Source: Populus alba (taxonomy: Eukaryota > Streptophyta > Magnoliopsida > Malpighiales > Salicaceae). Taken from it: 64,000 bases of DNA. The stretch is from the NCBI RefSeq assembly GCF_005239225.2, contig NC_133288.1, positions 19,474,169-19,538,168 on the forward strand, read 5' to 3'. Under the pieces are notes generated by a model that was given only the letters and a program-made list of their open reading frames with translations, ran no database searches and was not told where the DNA came from. The position numbers were made by a program, and so were the translations under genes. The number at the start of each line of letters is the position of its first letter. The first letter of the stretch is position 1. Shown piece by piece: positions 36,024 to 49,100 of the stretch.

Positions 36024-37160
36024 TGATAATGTTGCTGTAAGTAATTAACAGTGCGAGGAAACCATCTTACTTTAAAAGAGGTGGAGCTGATCTGTTTATA
36101 TGGAAACACAGTGAATTTATACAAGGAAAGCCTACAATAAATTAAATGATTACAATCAATCTGTAGTTATGACTAATGCCTAGCGGAGATTGACTAATTT
36201 AGAGGTCTCTTTTTTCCTTTAAATCACAGGGAAGAGGTCTTTATTATTCAACAAAAACAAATGCAACTCTTCCTAGGTTTTCTCTTTCTTTTTTAGCATA
36301 GTTTTTTCTTAGCTGCAACCTCTTGAAATAGCATTTTCTCTCCTTCTGTCAGGTTTCTCTCATCTCCTAGTCTACTTATAGCTACTTTTTTTGCTTATCT
36401 TTCTCTTTCTTCCTATCCCTTATCTCCCATCTCCTTTATTTTTATCTTTCAATCTCATGATCTTCTCTTTTTTTATTCTACAATTATAGTGGATATGTAC
36501 TTAAAGTCTCATATTTATTTTGATTCCTCTTTTTCTTTGCCACTTCACTCTCTATTTTTTTTTCTTTCAATTTTTCTAATTTTTTTTATTTTTAAAAATA
36601 TGATAGAAAAGAGGAATATCAAAATATGATAAATCAGTTTTCAAATCCTAATTAAAAAAAAAAGATATCAAACGAAAGATCAAGGAAACGTAAATATTAG
36701 TGGATTATCGAGAGAGAAATATGTTATCTAAGCGCGTTTCATTTTTATATTTATTTAGAAACTAATCTTGTACATTGATTAGTTTAAATCTAGATGTAAA
36801 AATCTTTTTTCATTTTTTATTGAAAGAAATTTATATCTTACAAATAATAATTTTTTTGTGCAAGGGTTACCGAATTAAATGTATTTCTAGGGCCTTTTGA
36901 TTCCGAAACAAACCTTCAAAACTGGCCTGTTAGTTAAAAAGATGAAGAAAGTAAGAAATTAAAAGAGCTATTGTTCACAAAGAGCTTAAGTTTCTACATT
37001 GATGTTTCAAGCCACTACGAGATATATTACAAAGTTCACGCTACTATACACAGAAAACCTAGAAAATTTGTTGTTGAACGCCGTTTAAAAAAAAAAAACA
37101 CCTCAAAGAAAGTCTCGTGGAGTTCCTTGGAAGGGAAAAAAACAATGGCGAACGCAATTT
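36024..37160. other. Probable copia LTR remnant and NPR gene 3' flank
   Basis: The first 150-200 bases next to the primer site are probably copia LTR. The rest is T-rich DNA without a gene. The last 150-200 bases before 37161 are likely 3' untranslated region of the minus-strand NPR gene. Confidence 0.4.
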
Positions 37161-40100
37161 TTAGCACCTCCTCCTAGCCTTGCGTGTTACACCACTTTTT
37201 GGAGAAGATGCGAACGAAGAAGATGATGAGAGGACTGATCTATTTTTCTCCATGTCCTTGTTAAGTGCCATCTGTACATCCTCTTTAAGTTCCAGGAAGC
37301 GCATCTTCTTGATTTTCTGCTCTGCAGGAGTACCCTTGTCTAGGTAGAGAGCATCAGGCACACCGTCATCCAGAAACTTGTCAAGAACTTCTGAGCAGTG
37401 CGGGAAATAGCGCCGTCCCATCTCCACTGCCATCAAAGAAAAATCAGAGAACGCATCATGCAACTCCTGTTTATACATATACTAACTTAGGCCTATCTAC
37501 TGCAAGTTGCATTTGATTATTAGGGTCTTAGTGTTCATCTCGACCGATTTTAAGGATTTAATCCATAATCATTGCCCTTAAAATAGCTTTTTTCAGTAAT
37601 CCCCCTAAGTTTCGATTTCACAAATGTCTTGTGAGCTGTCAAAGAGAACGTTCTGGGAACTAAAATTTCCCAAAAAAGCTATAATATTCCCATTCATGTT
37701 GGCTTCATGAGAACATATTTGAAACCTTTTTTCTTATTCGCAACGGCGACTCTTTATTATGCCCCATGTTTAGACCCGGCACTCATCCACTTCATGGATC
37801 GTTTTTAGGATTATTTTAGAACCTCAGCACTGCAGATGTGATACCTGAAGACTCTAACTAGAAAGATGGATCCGCAAATTCAGGTGAATATGGCAGGATC
37901 CGTAACTAATTTCTCTGAAATACTCGTCTGAAGACACTTACGGTAAGAAAACAATGCACAAGGAAAATCTTATAGCTTGACTTCTAAACTGGGAGTCACG
38001 TTTTACTGGAAAACAAAATTGGAGTTTCTAACAATGGCAGTAAATTATACCTGTTTTACGCTGTTCTTGCAGTCTCAACTGGAGTCTTTTGTCTTGAGCA
38101 GAAGGTGTCTCGTTCAAATCAACACTTGAGCCTTTTGATTTTGACGCTGGAAGGCCAGTGTACATTGAGGTTGAATCTGCATTTGCCATGTCCTTAGCTA
38201 GCCGGGCCTCAGCAGGGAAAAACAATCGTGCAAACGCCACTGCCACACAGTAGATTGGCATTTAGCACTTACTTTGACGACATCAACCAAAGATTTAAAG
38301 TGCATTTTCCTCAAGAAGTTACAGATGACAGAGCTGGGACTAAACTAGTGTGTGCCCAATGCCTTAAGGCCCACAATCATGCCTTGCCCTATGGTATCTT
38401 TACAAATGTCCCCATTTGTGTTCTTTCTTGATTGGAAGTGAACTTGTACTTTTGAGCAGTGAATTGAACAAAAAAAATTATAAGGATGGTGGAACGTACG
38501 TAAAAGAATGAATAAAGAGTAAAGTAGAAAATATCTTGACAATTGATACTAAAACTATGGTTTGGCTGAAAAATGTTCAACAAATTATAAAAACATGCTA
38601 CAGCAGAAATTCTTTTCAAACTATTACGAAGATGCAAAGTATCCAGTACTAATTACCCAAATTTGTCGTGCAAAAAAGTGAATGTATGATATCTTCAGCA
38701 CTGGCGACAGGAAATTAGATGATACAGATAAAGGTTTATCACCTCTATCTTCCAGGTCGTCCGGCTTCATGTTCAAATCTGGCGATATCATCGACATGTT
38801 TGCAGATATTGAAGTCCTGCGCATCTCTCTCTCCAAGATTTCAATGCATATCCTGTCTTTGTTAGATTCCTGGTAGTTTGCATTATAATCCTTTGGCCTA
38901 GTCAAACTACGCCAGATTGAAACTGCATTTCGTCCATCCATTGTAGTCTCTGATGCACGGGCACCCATAGCTAGTAGTGCCACAAGGATTGATGACTCCT
39001 TGCGCCTTGCAGCCACATGAAGTACTGTATATCCCCTGGAGTTCCTAAGATTGAGATCAGCCAAGCCTAAAGCAAGAACTTCCTTGACAACCTTAGGATC
39101 GCAGTAGGAAACAGCGTAATGGAGAGCATGAGCATCATCCAAGGTAAAATTAGATTCCCTCAAGAGAAGTTCCACCAGTTCAACATCATCTGACTCCAAA
39201 GCCTTGTGGATTCTACTTATTCTCTTTTCACGCACGGGGTCTACCTCTTCAACGCTACTTTCAGCTTCTTCCAGAGATTTTTTGCGCAGTAATTTAACCT
39301 TACTTGAAATTTCATGAGGGAGCTCCTTGTCGATGCATACACTATCAAGATCTGACCTTACAAGTCTTTCGATGCAGTGAGAGAGAAGCTGGTCTAGCTG
39401 GCAGTGGAAGGCAGCCATAACAATTGGGATTACATCTTCATCAAGAGCCTTGTCCATAAAACTCAGGAGACGCCGCTGCAAGGGTAATTTATGTGTTGAG
39501 TAATATTACTAATAAAAATAAGATTATCCTGAATATCCATGAAAAGAAAAGGAAACACATTTGATCTAGCAATTCAGTGAGTTGTCAATTATTCCCTATT
39601 TATGAATCACTGCAAGTTAGGATACATAGGAAAAACCTAACAATTTATCCATGAAAAATAACTGTAGAAACACAAATTTTCCACCAATCAAATTTCACCA
39701 CGTGTTATTTTATTCTTTAAAATAAAGGATAAAATAAAATTGAAATAAATGACATGGAAAACAAATGAGCCTTCAAATATTTCTTGGCCAATGAAAAGTT
39801 GACACTTGAGATGAGATATTCAAGATATCTTGTCATAAAGTCAAGATTCCGTCAATAAAGACCAACCAATAAAATTATGCCACGTGGCATTGGAAAAGGA
39901 CCTGAGAGCCCCTACAGATCTCTATAAATAGAGGGCCTCAACCTAAAGGGAGGGGATTCCAGAGGAGATACAAATTTTCTTCAAGACTCTCTCTCTCTCT
40001 CTCTCTCTCTCTCTTCAAGCAAGGAAGCTCTCTCTCAAAGAGTTCTCAAGCCTCCTTCATCTACGCTTGAAGTTTAACAAGAACGAAGCTCTGTTGGATC

Positions 40101-43100
40101 AAGCCAAAACGCCCCATAAGAGTTCTTCAACAACACTTTGAAGACAAATCAAGGTACTCTTCAAAGCATCAAATCACAACATCTCGCTTCGCAATACACG
40201 CCCAAATTCGTGTTCTTGCAAAGCACAAATCTTGGCTTGATTACTCAAATAAATCAAGTCACCATACATCAAATCCAAGGGAAGAATCAGAGGATTGCCA
40301 TATTCTTTTGATAGAATATATTACATAGAGATTGTACCCATTCATATATTTAATAAAATTATATATTTGTACACGTGTGCTTATTTAATTTCAGGTACAC
40401 AGAAATTGTGTCTACAAATTTCTGGCGACTCCGCTGGGGACATCTCTACCTTTCATCTCTTCCCTTCAAGAAAGAATTTTCAACAAAACTCTCAATGGCA
40501 ACTACGAGGAACATGATCACCATTGTCGCTTCGAAGAGCAACAAGGCCATTGATTCAGGTCCCCAACACACTATTGAAGATCCTTCAACCCCGCCATTGA
40601 AAACAAAATCCATCGTCGAGTTGTATGCACGAACTAGGCCGATTCTCAAGTTGATATCAACTTCGAATGCAAGAGGGGCACAAGATGTCGCCTCAAAGAT
40701 GAAGCCACAAGCAACTCCACTACAAAAGTCAAGTGAGGCGCGCGAAATTGTCTTCAGCACTCAAGGCGACTTTGACAATTCACCTATGGAAACTTCTCCG
40801 TGTCGATCACCAAGTAAGGCTTCGGGTTCTAGCACCATGTCAGTGATGATGACCGAGACAACATCTTTAGAAGATCAAGTGGCTAACTTGACAAAACTCG
40901 TCGAGGGGCTTTCGACTTCACTCAAGGCAAAAGACCACGAGATAGCAAAGTTGATGAACAAACTTGAGAGCTTGAACGAAAGAGGCCAAACCTCAACTAC
41001 CAAGGCTTTTCAAGTAGATCAACTAGATGTCATCGAGGAGTCTGCAATCGGAGCTGTGAAGAATATACGTGGTATTACTGATGGCATCTTCACCAAAAAT
41101 CAACTGAAAGAACTCATCAAGGAAGCCATCACAGACCAGGTGGAAAGCTCAATTCAACCCTCATATTCATATGCGAAGCCGTACACCCAAAGAATCGACC
41201 TGTTAAAGATGCCTCTAAGTTACCAACCACCAAAGTTTCAACAGTTTGATGGCAAGGGAAATCCTCGACAACATATAGCTCACTTTGTGGAGACTTGCAA
41301 CAATGCCGGGACTAATGGTGATCTCATGGTAAAACAGTTTGTTCGTTCCTTGAAAGGTAATGCCTTTGACTGGTACACTGACTTGGAATCTTGCTCGATT
41401 GATACTTGGGAGCAGTTGGAGCGTGAGTTTCTTAACCGCTTTTACAGCACTCGTCGTGTGGTTAGCATGATTGAACTCACTAATGCACGTCAGTGGAAGG
41501 AAGAGCCTGTCATCGACTACATTCATCGGTGGAGAAACCTTAGCCTCAACTGTAGAGATCGACTCACCGAAACTTCTGCGCTAGACATGTGTATTCAAGG
41601 GATGCATTGGGGACTACGATATATCCTACAAGGCATCAAACCAAAGTCTTTTGAAGAATTGGCTACTCGTGCACATGATATGGAACTTAGCATTGCGGCG
41701 GCTGAAAGTTCATTGTTACCTATGCAAGAGCCTAAAAGAAATAAGCCTGAAGGTCGTAGATTCGGAAAGAGCACTCTGAAGGTCGAGGGAAAGCAATCTT
41801 TAGTAGTTAACTCGACTGCTGTAAGGGTACCAACTGGAGTTAAGAGGGATGATCATGCAACGCCGACTACTTTTCAAAAGGGTGAAAGAAAGAAACCATC
41901 ATTGAAAGAGCGACAAGAAAAAGTGTATCCATTCCCTGACTCAGACATATCTAGGATGCTGGATGATCTGCTTGAGGCAAATATCATTGAGTTGCCGGAG
42001 GTGAAACGCCCTGAAGAAGCAAACCAAGTAGATAATCCAAATTATTGCAAATATCATCGCTTAATTAGTCATCCCGTAGAGAAGTGTTTTGTGTTGAAAG
42101 ACAAGATCATGAGGTTACACGAGAATGGAGATATCGTTTTTGATGATGAAATAGCAGCCTCTAATATCACAACCACGGTCAATTTAGGACCATGTCAATC
42201 ACTCTCTACAATAAGTTTTGGCTCCTATGAACCTATAAGACTTGATGCTATTTTCCCGATGAGCTTCACTGCATCCTCAAGTCAAACTCCATGTATAACC
42301 CTTACACCTCAAGTTGACGACTTGAAGCCTAAATGGTCTGAAAATTATGATGATGAAGGATGGACTTTAGTCACACGTAGAAGAGGAAGGAGGAAACACA
42401 TACAAATGACAAAGCCAACAAGAATGAGGAGCTCAATGGTGAGGAAGCTAATTGGTGAGCCGATACGCCAAAAAGACTCAGCAAAAATCCATACTAGTTA
42501 GAAAGGAGGGTTTTTCAGCTCGAAGTATAAGAAAGCCTGTTACATTGAATGAGTACATGCCAACAGAAATGAAAAGAATTGAAAATGTACCTGTTGCTTG
42601 CTATCATGTTGATGAAGAGAAAACGCCTATTGATTATGTCATGAAGAAAAGTCATGATGACTCTTCAAACTTATCTCACGGTGTATGCACAACAGAGATA
42701 TCCTTCAACGATGAAGACTTGTTGCTTGGATCAAAACTCCATAACCGACCTCTTTTCATTAAAGGATATGTTGATGAAAAGATAGTGAATCGCATCTTGG
42801 TGGATGATGGCTCGGCGGTCAATATACTACCTCTTAAGACCATGAGAGAGCTAGGGATTCCTATGGATGAACTCTTCCCAAGTCATCTGATGATTCAAGG
42901 TTTTAATCAAGGAGGGCAAAATGCTATAGGAAAGATAAGACTTGCGATGCACATGGAAGATATGGAATCCAATGCACTTTTCCATGTCATAGATGCCAAA
43001 ACTACCTACAATATGTTGCTTGGGCGACCATGGATACATGAAAATGGTATCATATCCTCAACACTCCACCAATGTTTTAAGTATTGCCGAGATGGACAAG

Positions 43101-46100
43101 TAAGAAAGATAATGGCAGACACCGATCCCTTCACTATAGCTGAAGCTCACTTTGCAGACGCAAAATTCTATTTCAAGTCAAATATGATGGAAGAACTACG
43201 ATCACCACCTGACCACTTAGGAGAGGGAATAATTGACTCTAAAAGCTCAAAAGGGCATAAGTCATCTGCAAATGAAGGGGTGTCTCAGCCAACAAAGAAT
43301 AAAGGAAAAGAAAAGGTGGTAGAAAACTTTGTTGACAATAAACCACCACGTAAAGCCGCGGCACTCCGATATATTCCAGTATCAGCAAGAAAAGAGGGTC
43401 AGTCTTCTTTTGCAAAGGATGAAGAAAAGATCAATAAAGAGCTTGAAAACTTGACCTTGCCAGCTACTAATCTCGCCTTGAACAAGGTTTCAAAACCTTT
43501 ACTAAAAGGGTTTGTTCATCAAACTGAGTCGGTGGTGATAAATCTTACAGGACTCCCTGATAAACGGTCAAATGGCTTTGATCCCAACGCTTACAAGCTT
43601 TTAGCAAGGGCTGGCTATAGTCGTGAGGACATCAACGAGATATCAAAGGATGGTGATACAACTCAACTTGAAGATAAACAAGATTCTGCAAGGACTAGAA
43701 AGGCATGGAGAGAGAAGAAAACTTCTGGCAAAACTTTGAGGGCTGGTCTTGGATATGAGTCTTCCACACCACTGTATTTTCATATTAATAAAGAAGCCTC
43801 ACGGTACATAAGTGCGAAAGAAGTGAAGGACAAACAACAAAGTCAGTCGACACCTCTTAGAGCTTCAGTCTGGGATCGTCTTGGTGGAACTACAAGTCGT
43901 GCTCCTGTTTTTACTAGGATTGGAACCCAAAATAATGGAAGGGTGCTAAAACGCACACCAGTCTTTGCAAGACTTGGACAATCCATGTCAAAAGAGACAA
44001 GTTTGATGGGTGATTCAAAGGTTCTTCGTAGCAAAATACCTTCACGCATGAAGAGACAATGTGAATGGGTAGTGAGTGCTGAAGAGACATTGAAAGGAAA
44101 AACACGCACAATAGTGATAACAAACCCCTCTAATGAAGAAGAAGAAGATGAAATAATGAGTCTCACTTCAAATCACATCACTATTGAAGAAGATGATAAT
44201 GATAAGTTTGTCGTCGAAGAAGATGTTGAGGAAGCTCCATCTTCCCTTGAATCAGAAAAATAAGCCTACAATGGACGAACTTAAAGAGGTTAACTTAGGA
44301 ACTGTTGAAAACCCACGACCAACCTTCATCAATGCAAACTTATCACCTGAAGAGGAAGCGAATTACATGGAACTTCTGATGGAATATCGAGATATCTTTG
44401 CTTGGTCCTATGATGAAATGCCAGGTTTAGACCCAAGGGTTGCTGTACACCAACTAGCAGTGAAAACATGGGGCTAGACCTGTAAAACAAACTCAGCGTC
44501 GCTTTCGTCCTGAACTCATATCACAGATTGAGGCTGAAGTCAATAAACTTATCCAAGCAGGTTTCATTCGTGAGGTCAAGTATCCTACGTGGATTTCAAA
44601 TATCGTGCCAGTAAAAAAGAAGAATGGCCAAATGCGTGTTTGTGTGGATTTTCGAGATCTTAACAATGCTTGTCCCAAAGATGACTTTCCACTTCCAATT
44701 ACTGAGATCATGGTAGATGCTACCACGGGTCATGGGAGATTAACCTTCATGGACGGTTCATCTGGCTATAATCAAATTCGAATGGCACCCGCAGATGAGG
44801 AGAAGACGGCTTTTCGAACTCCAAAAGGGATATATTGTTATAAAGTTATGCCTTTTGGCTTAAAGAATGCAGGTGCCACTTATCAAAGGGCGATGCAGAA
44901 GATTTTTGACGATATGCTTCACCAATATGTTGAATGCTATGTTGATGACCTCGTGGTGAAATCAAAAGAAAAGGAAAATCATATGCAGGATCTTCGTTTG
45001 GTGTTTGAACGGTTACGTCGATTCCAACTAAAAATGAACCCATTAAAATGTGCATTTGGTGTGTCCTCAGGAAAATTCCTAGGGTTTATAGTTCGACATC
45101 GAGGAATTGAGATTGATCAGTCTAAGATCGAGGCCATTCTAAAAATGCCGGAGCCAAGAAACATCCATGAGTTGAAGAGTCTCCAAGGAAAGTTGGCCTA
45201 TATACGGAGATTTATTTCTAACTTAGCGGGCCGATGTCAACCATTCACCCACTTAATGAAGAAGGATACATCATTCTATTGGGATAAAGCTTGTACTAAT
45301 GCCTTCAACAAGATAAAAGAATACTTGTTGAACCCACCTGTCCTTCGAGCACCGGTACAGGGACGTCCACTTATCCTCTATATTGCGGCTCAAATACGTT
45401 CCTTAGGAGTGTTGTTGGCACAACAAAATGATGAAGGCAAGGAAAGTGCTCTCTACTACCTTAGTAGGACATTAAATGGGGCTGAACTGAATTATTCCCC
45501 AATAGAGAAGACATGTCTAGCATTGATGTTTGCAATAAAGAAGTTAAGGCATTACCTCCAAGCGCATTCAGTAAGATTAATCTCCCAAGCTGACCCCCTC
45601 AAGTACATCATCTCAAGACCAGTATTATCAGGAAGATTGGCAAAATGGGCTTTTATTGCTTCAAGAATTTGAAATTGTCTACGTCTCACAAAAAGCTATC
45701 AAGGGGCAAGCACTAGCTGATTTTCTGGCTGATCATCCTATTCCCGATGAATGGAAGTTTTCTGAAGACCTACCCGATGAGGATGTTCTGTTTATTGAAC
45801 TATCAGAACCATGGAAAATGTTCTTTGATGGCGCAGCACGACAAGATGGAGCCGGTGCTGGGGTTATATTCATCACACCAGAAGGGGAGGTCTTGCCTTT
45901 CTCCTTTTCACTTACCAAATGTTGTTCTAATAACATGGCTGAATATCAAGCTTTGATTCTTGGGTTGGAAATGGCAGTGAATATAAAAATGTCTCGCCTT
46001 AAAGTTTTTGGTGATTCTCAATTAGTCATCAGACAACTCCTCTCACTATATGAAGTCAGGAAGCCAGAATTCATCCCATATCACAAGTATGCACTTAAAC

Positions 46101-49100
46101 TGATAACATCACTTGATTGTGTCACTTTAGAACATGTACCACGAAAAGAGAATAAGCAAGCCGATGCCTTGGCAAATCTGGCGTCAACACTAGCATCATG
46201 TAGTGAGGAGATAAAAGTCCCTGTATGTCAAAGATGGGTCGTTCCACCACTAAGCCATGACATAGAAGAGAAAGAACAAGTGGGCGTGGTTTCTGTCTAC
46301 GAGATTGAAAGAGAAGACTGGCGTCAGCCGCTTATCGATTATTTGAGACATGGAAAACTACCTAAAGACTTACGCCATAAGACAGAGGTGAGGCGGAGAG
46401 CTTCTCGCTTCATATACTTCCAAGGCACTCTTTATCGACGCTCTTTTGACGGAATTTTTTTGCGCTGTCTCGGAGAAGAAGAAGCAACAAAAGCACTAGA
46501 AGAAACTCACTCAGGGATTTGTGGAGCACACCAATCAGGCCCTAAACTTCACTTCCGGATCAAAAGAATGGGATATTACTGGCCAACAATGGTGAAGGAT
46601 TGCATAGACTATGCTAGAAAATGTCAAAGTTGTCAATTGCATGCTAATTTGATCCACCAGCCACCCGAGCCTTTACACCCGACAGTTGCCTCTTGGCCCT
46701 TTGATGCTTGGGGACTTGATGTGGTAGGACCATTGCCGAAAAGCTCCGAGGGGCATCTTTACATATTGGCTGCAACAGATTACTTCTCTAAGTGGGCAGA
46801 AGCTGTAGCATTAAGAGAGGTCAAGAAAGAGACAGTTGTAAGCTTCATCCGAACAAACATCATTTACCGTTATGGGGTACCAAGACACATCATAACCGAT
46901 AATGGAAAGGAATTCTACAATACAGCCATGAACAAGTTGTGTGCACAGTTCAGTTTCAAACAACATAACTCTTCTATGTACAATGCTCCGGCTAATGGTT
47001 TGGCGGAAGCCTTTAACAAGACTTTATGCAACATTCTCAAGAAGGTGGTGAATCGCTCGAAGAAGGACTGGCATGAGAGAATTGGGGAGGCGCTATGGGC
47101 TTATCGTACTACATTCCGAACACCAACTCAAGCTACTCCATACTCCCTGGTATATGGGGTTGAAGTTGTTCTTCCACTAGAATGTCAAATTCCATCTTTA
47201 AGAATTGCGATCCAAGAAGGACTTTCCAATGAAGACAATGTTCGCCTACGCCTTGAAGAGCTTGAAGCTTTAGATGAAAAACGTCTTGAGGCACAACAAC
47301 GACTAGAATGTTATCAAGCACGACTTTGTAGAGCTTTCAACAAGAAGGTGCGACCACGCTCCTTTCAGGAAGGGGATCTTGTCTTGGCAGTACGACGCCC
47401 GATAATCATGTCAAAACGCATGGGCAGCAAGTTCCTCTCCAAATGGGATGGCCCTTATGTGGTTCAAGAAGTCTACACCAATGGAGCTTACAAGATTGTT
47501 GATGAGAATGGATTGAGGATTGGGCCTATCAATGGCAAATTCTTGAAAAGATACTATGCTTGAAATCTGATGTAGCTCCTGGCCCGCACGAGCTAAAACT
47601 GTGAAAGGCACAAAAAAAAAAAAAAAAGACAAAAAAAAAATGTGAACTACGTTATGACTTGATCCTTTTATCCACAAAGGTACGTAGGCAACTTGGAATT
47701 CATTCCAAGTACAGTCATGCAAAAAAAAAAAAAAAAGGTTTTGAACTACGTTGTGACTTGATCCTTTATCCATAAAGGTACGTAGGCAACTTAGAAATTA
47801 TTCTAAGTACAGTCACACCATCCTTTAAAGTTGTTTGAACTAATATGATTGTTCACGTAGAGAAGAGGGACAAATAAACCTCAAAACACAATCGTAACAT
47901 GGAAATCTAGGTAACAAGACACAAGCAAAGGCAAAATATAGACTTTATTAATGGAAAGAAGAATTCTATTACATAAAGTATGTAGCCTCAATAGAAAGTC
48001 ATAAGCCGATGTTACCAAAACAAAAAAAATTCCAAAGCATAATAAACCATTATCATACTACGGTTTCCAGTTATGTTCTTCCATCTCCTTTTGTTTGGTC
48101 TCCAACAATCCTTTTAATTTTTGAAGAATGACTGCGTCAGTTTCACTTATCACAGGGGAAGAGGATAGTGTGGTGATCTCTACTCGAATGCCGGAGGTGA
48201 TGATTTGTCTCTCAGAAAGTTTTGCATCACACGCCTTGAGAGATGACTCTAACTCAGTCTTCTTGCTCTGCAACTCCATCAATTGTCCTGTTATTTTTGT
48301 TATCTCAGCATGAGTAATAGAAATGGATGTAGATGCCTCCTCTTCAAAAGCTTCTGAATTTTTAAGTTGCACTTCAAGCTTTTCAACATTTAAGGCTCGT
48401 TGCTCTGATGTCATCATAGGAGATAATGAAGACTCTAAGTGAATAAACTTTTTAGCATCCTCAATCACCTCGGTCACCATTCTTCTGATAGAAGAGCAAT
48501 CAACCTTTATATCTTCAATGGTGAGGAGGATCTTCTCAACTTCACCAGCCAGGTTAGGAATATAATGGATCGGTGTACGAGCAATCTTATTTTTGATGCT
48601 CTCCCAACACTTGACAGCAAATTCAGATCTTATCTCTCCTATTATGTCATCAGCACAATACCTAGTGACTCCTGAAGACTCAAAGGCAGTAGTAGGTCCA
48701 AGATTATGCAAGTTGGTCGCTATATTAAAGATCGGTTGAGGTGGTTTAGGCTGCTCATGTGGTAAACTGAATGAAGGTTGAGAGTTTCCAATCCCAGCAG
48801 CTAAAATATTGAAAGGGTTAGGGCTAGCAACAGAAGCAACACTCATTTCTGGCCCAATATACATATCAAAGTCATTCCCCAAGTCTTGTTGACCAAGCTG
48901 AGACATACATATCAAAAAGGGGGTTAATATATGACAAATAACATGAATTAAAAAAAAAAAAAAAAAAAGAGGGAAAGTGTCAAACCAGTTCATCAATATT
49001 GTCTGGCATGATTGATGCACTAGGGACTCCATGAAGAAAACCCGAGCTGCAAGGATTGAACACTTTTTTTGTACGTTTTAAACGTTTCCAATGATGATCA

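Noticed and set aside
42452..45672. Programmed ribosomal frameshifting as the explanation of the pol breaks
   Set aside because: Four separate +1 steps within one pol are not known in this lineage, and run-length errors or mutations explain them better.
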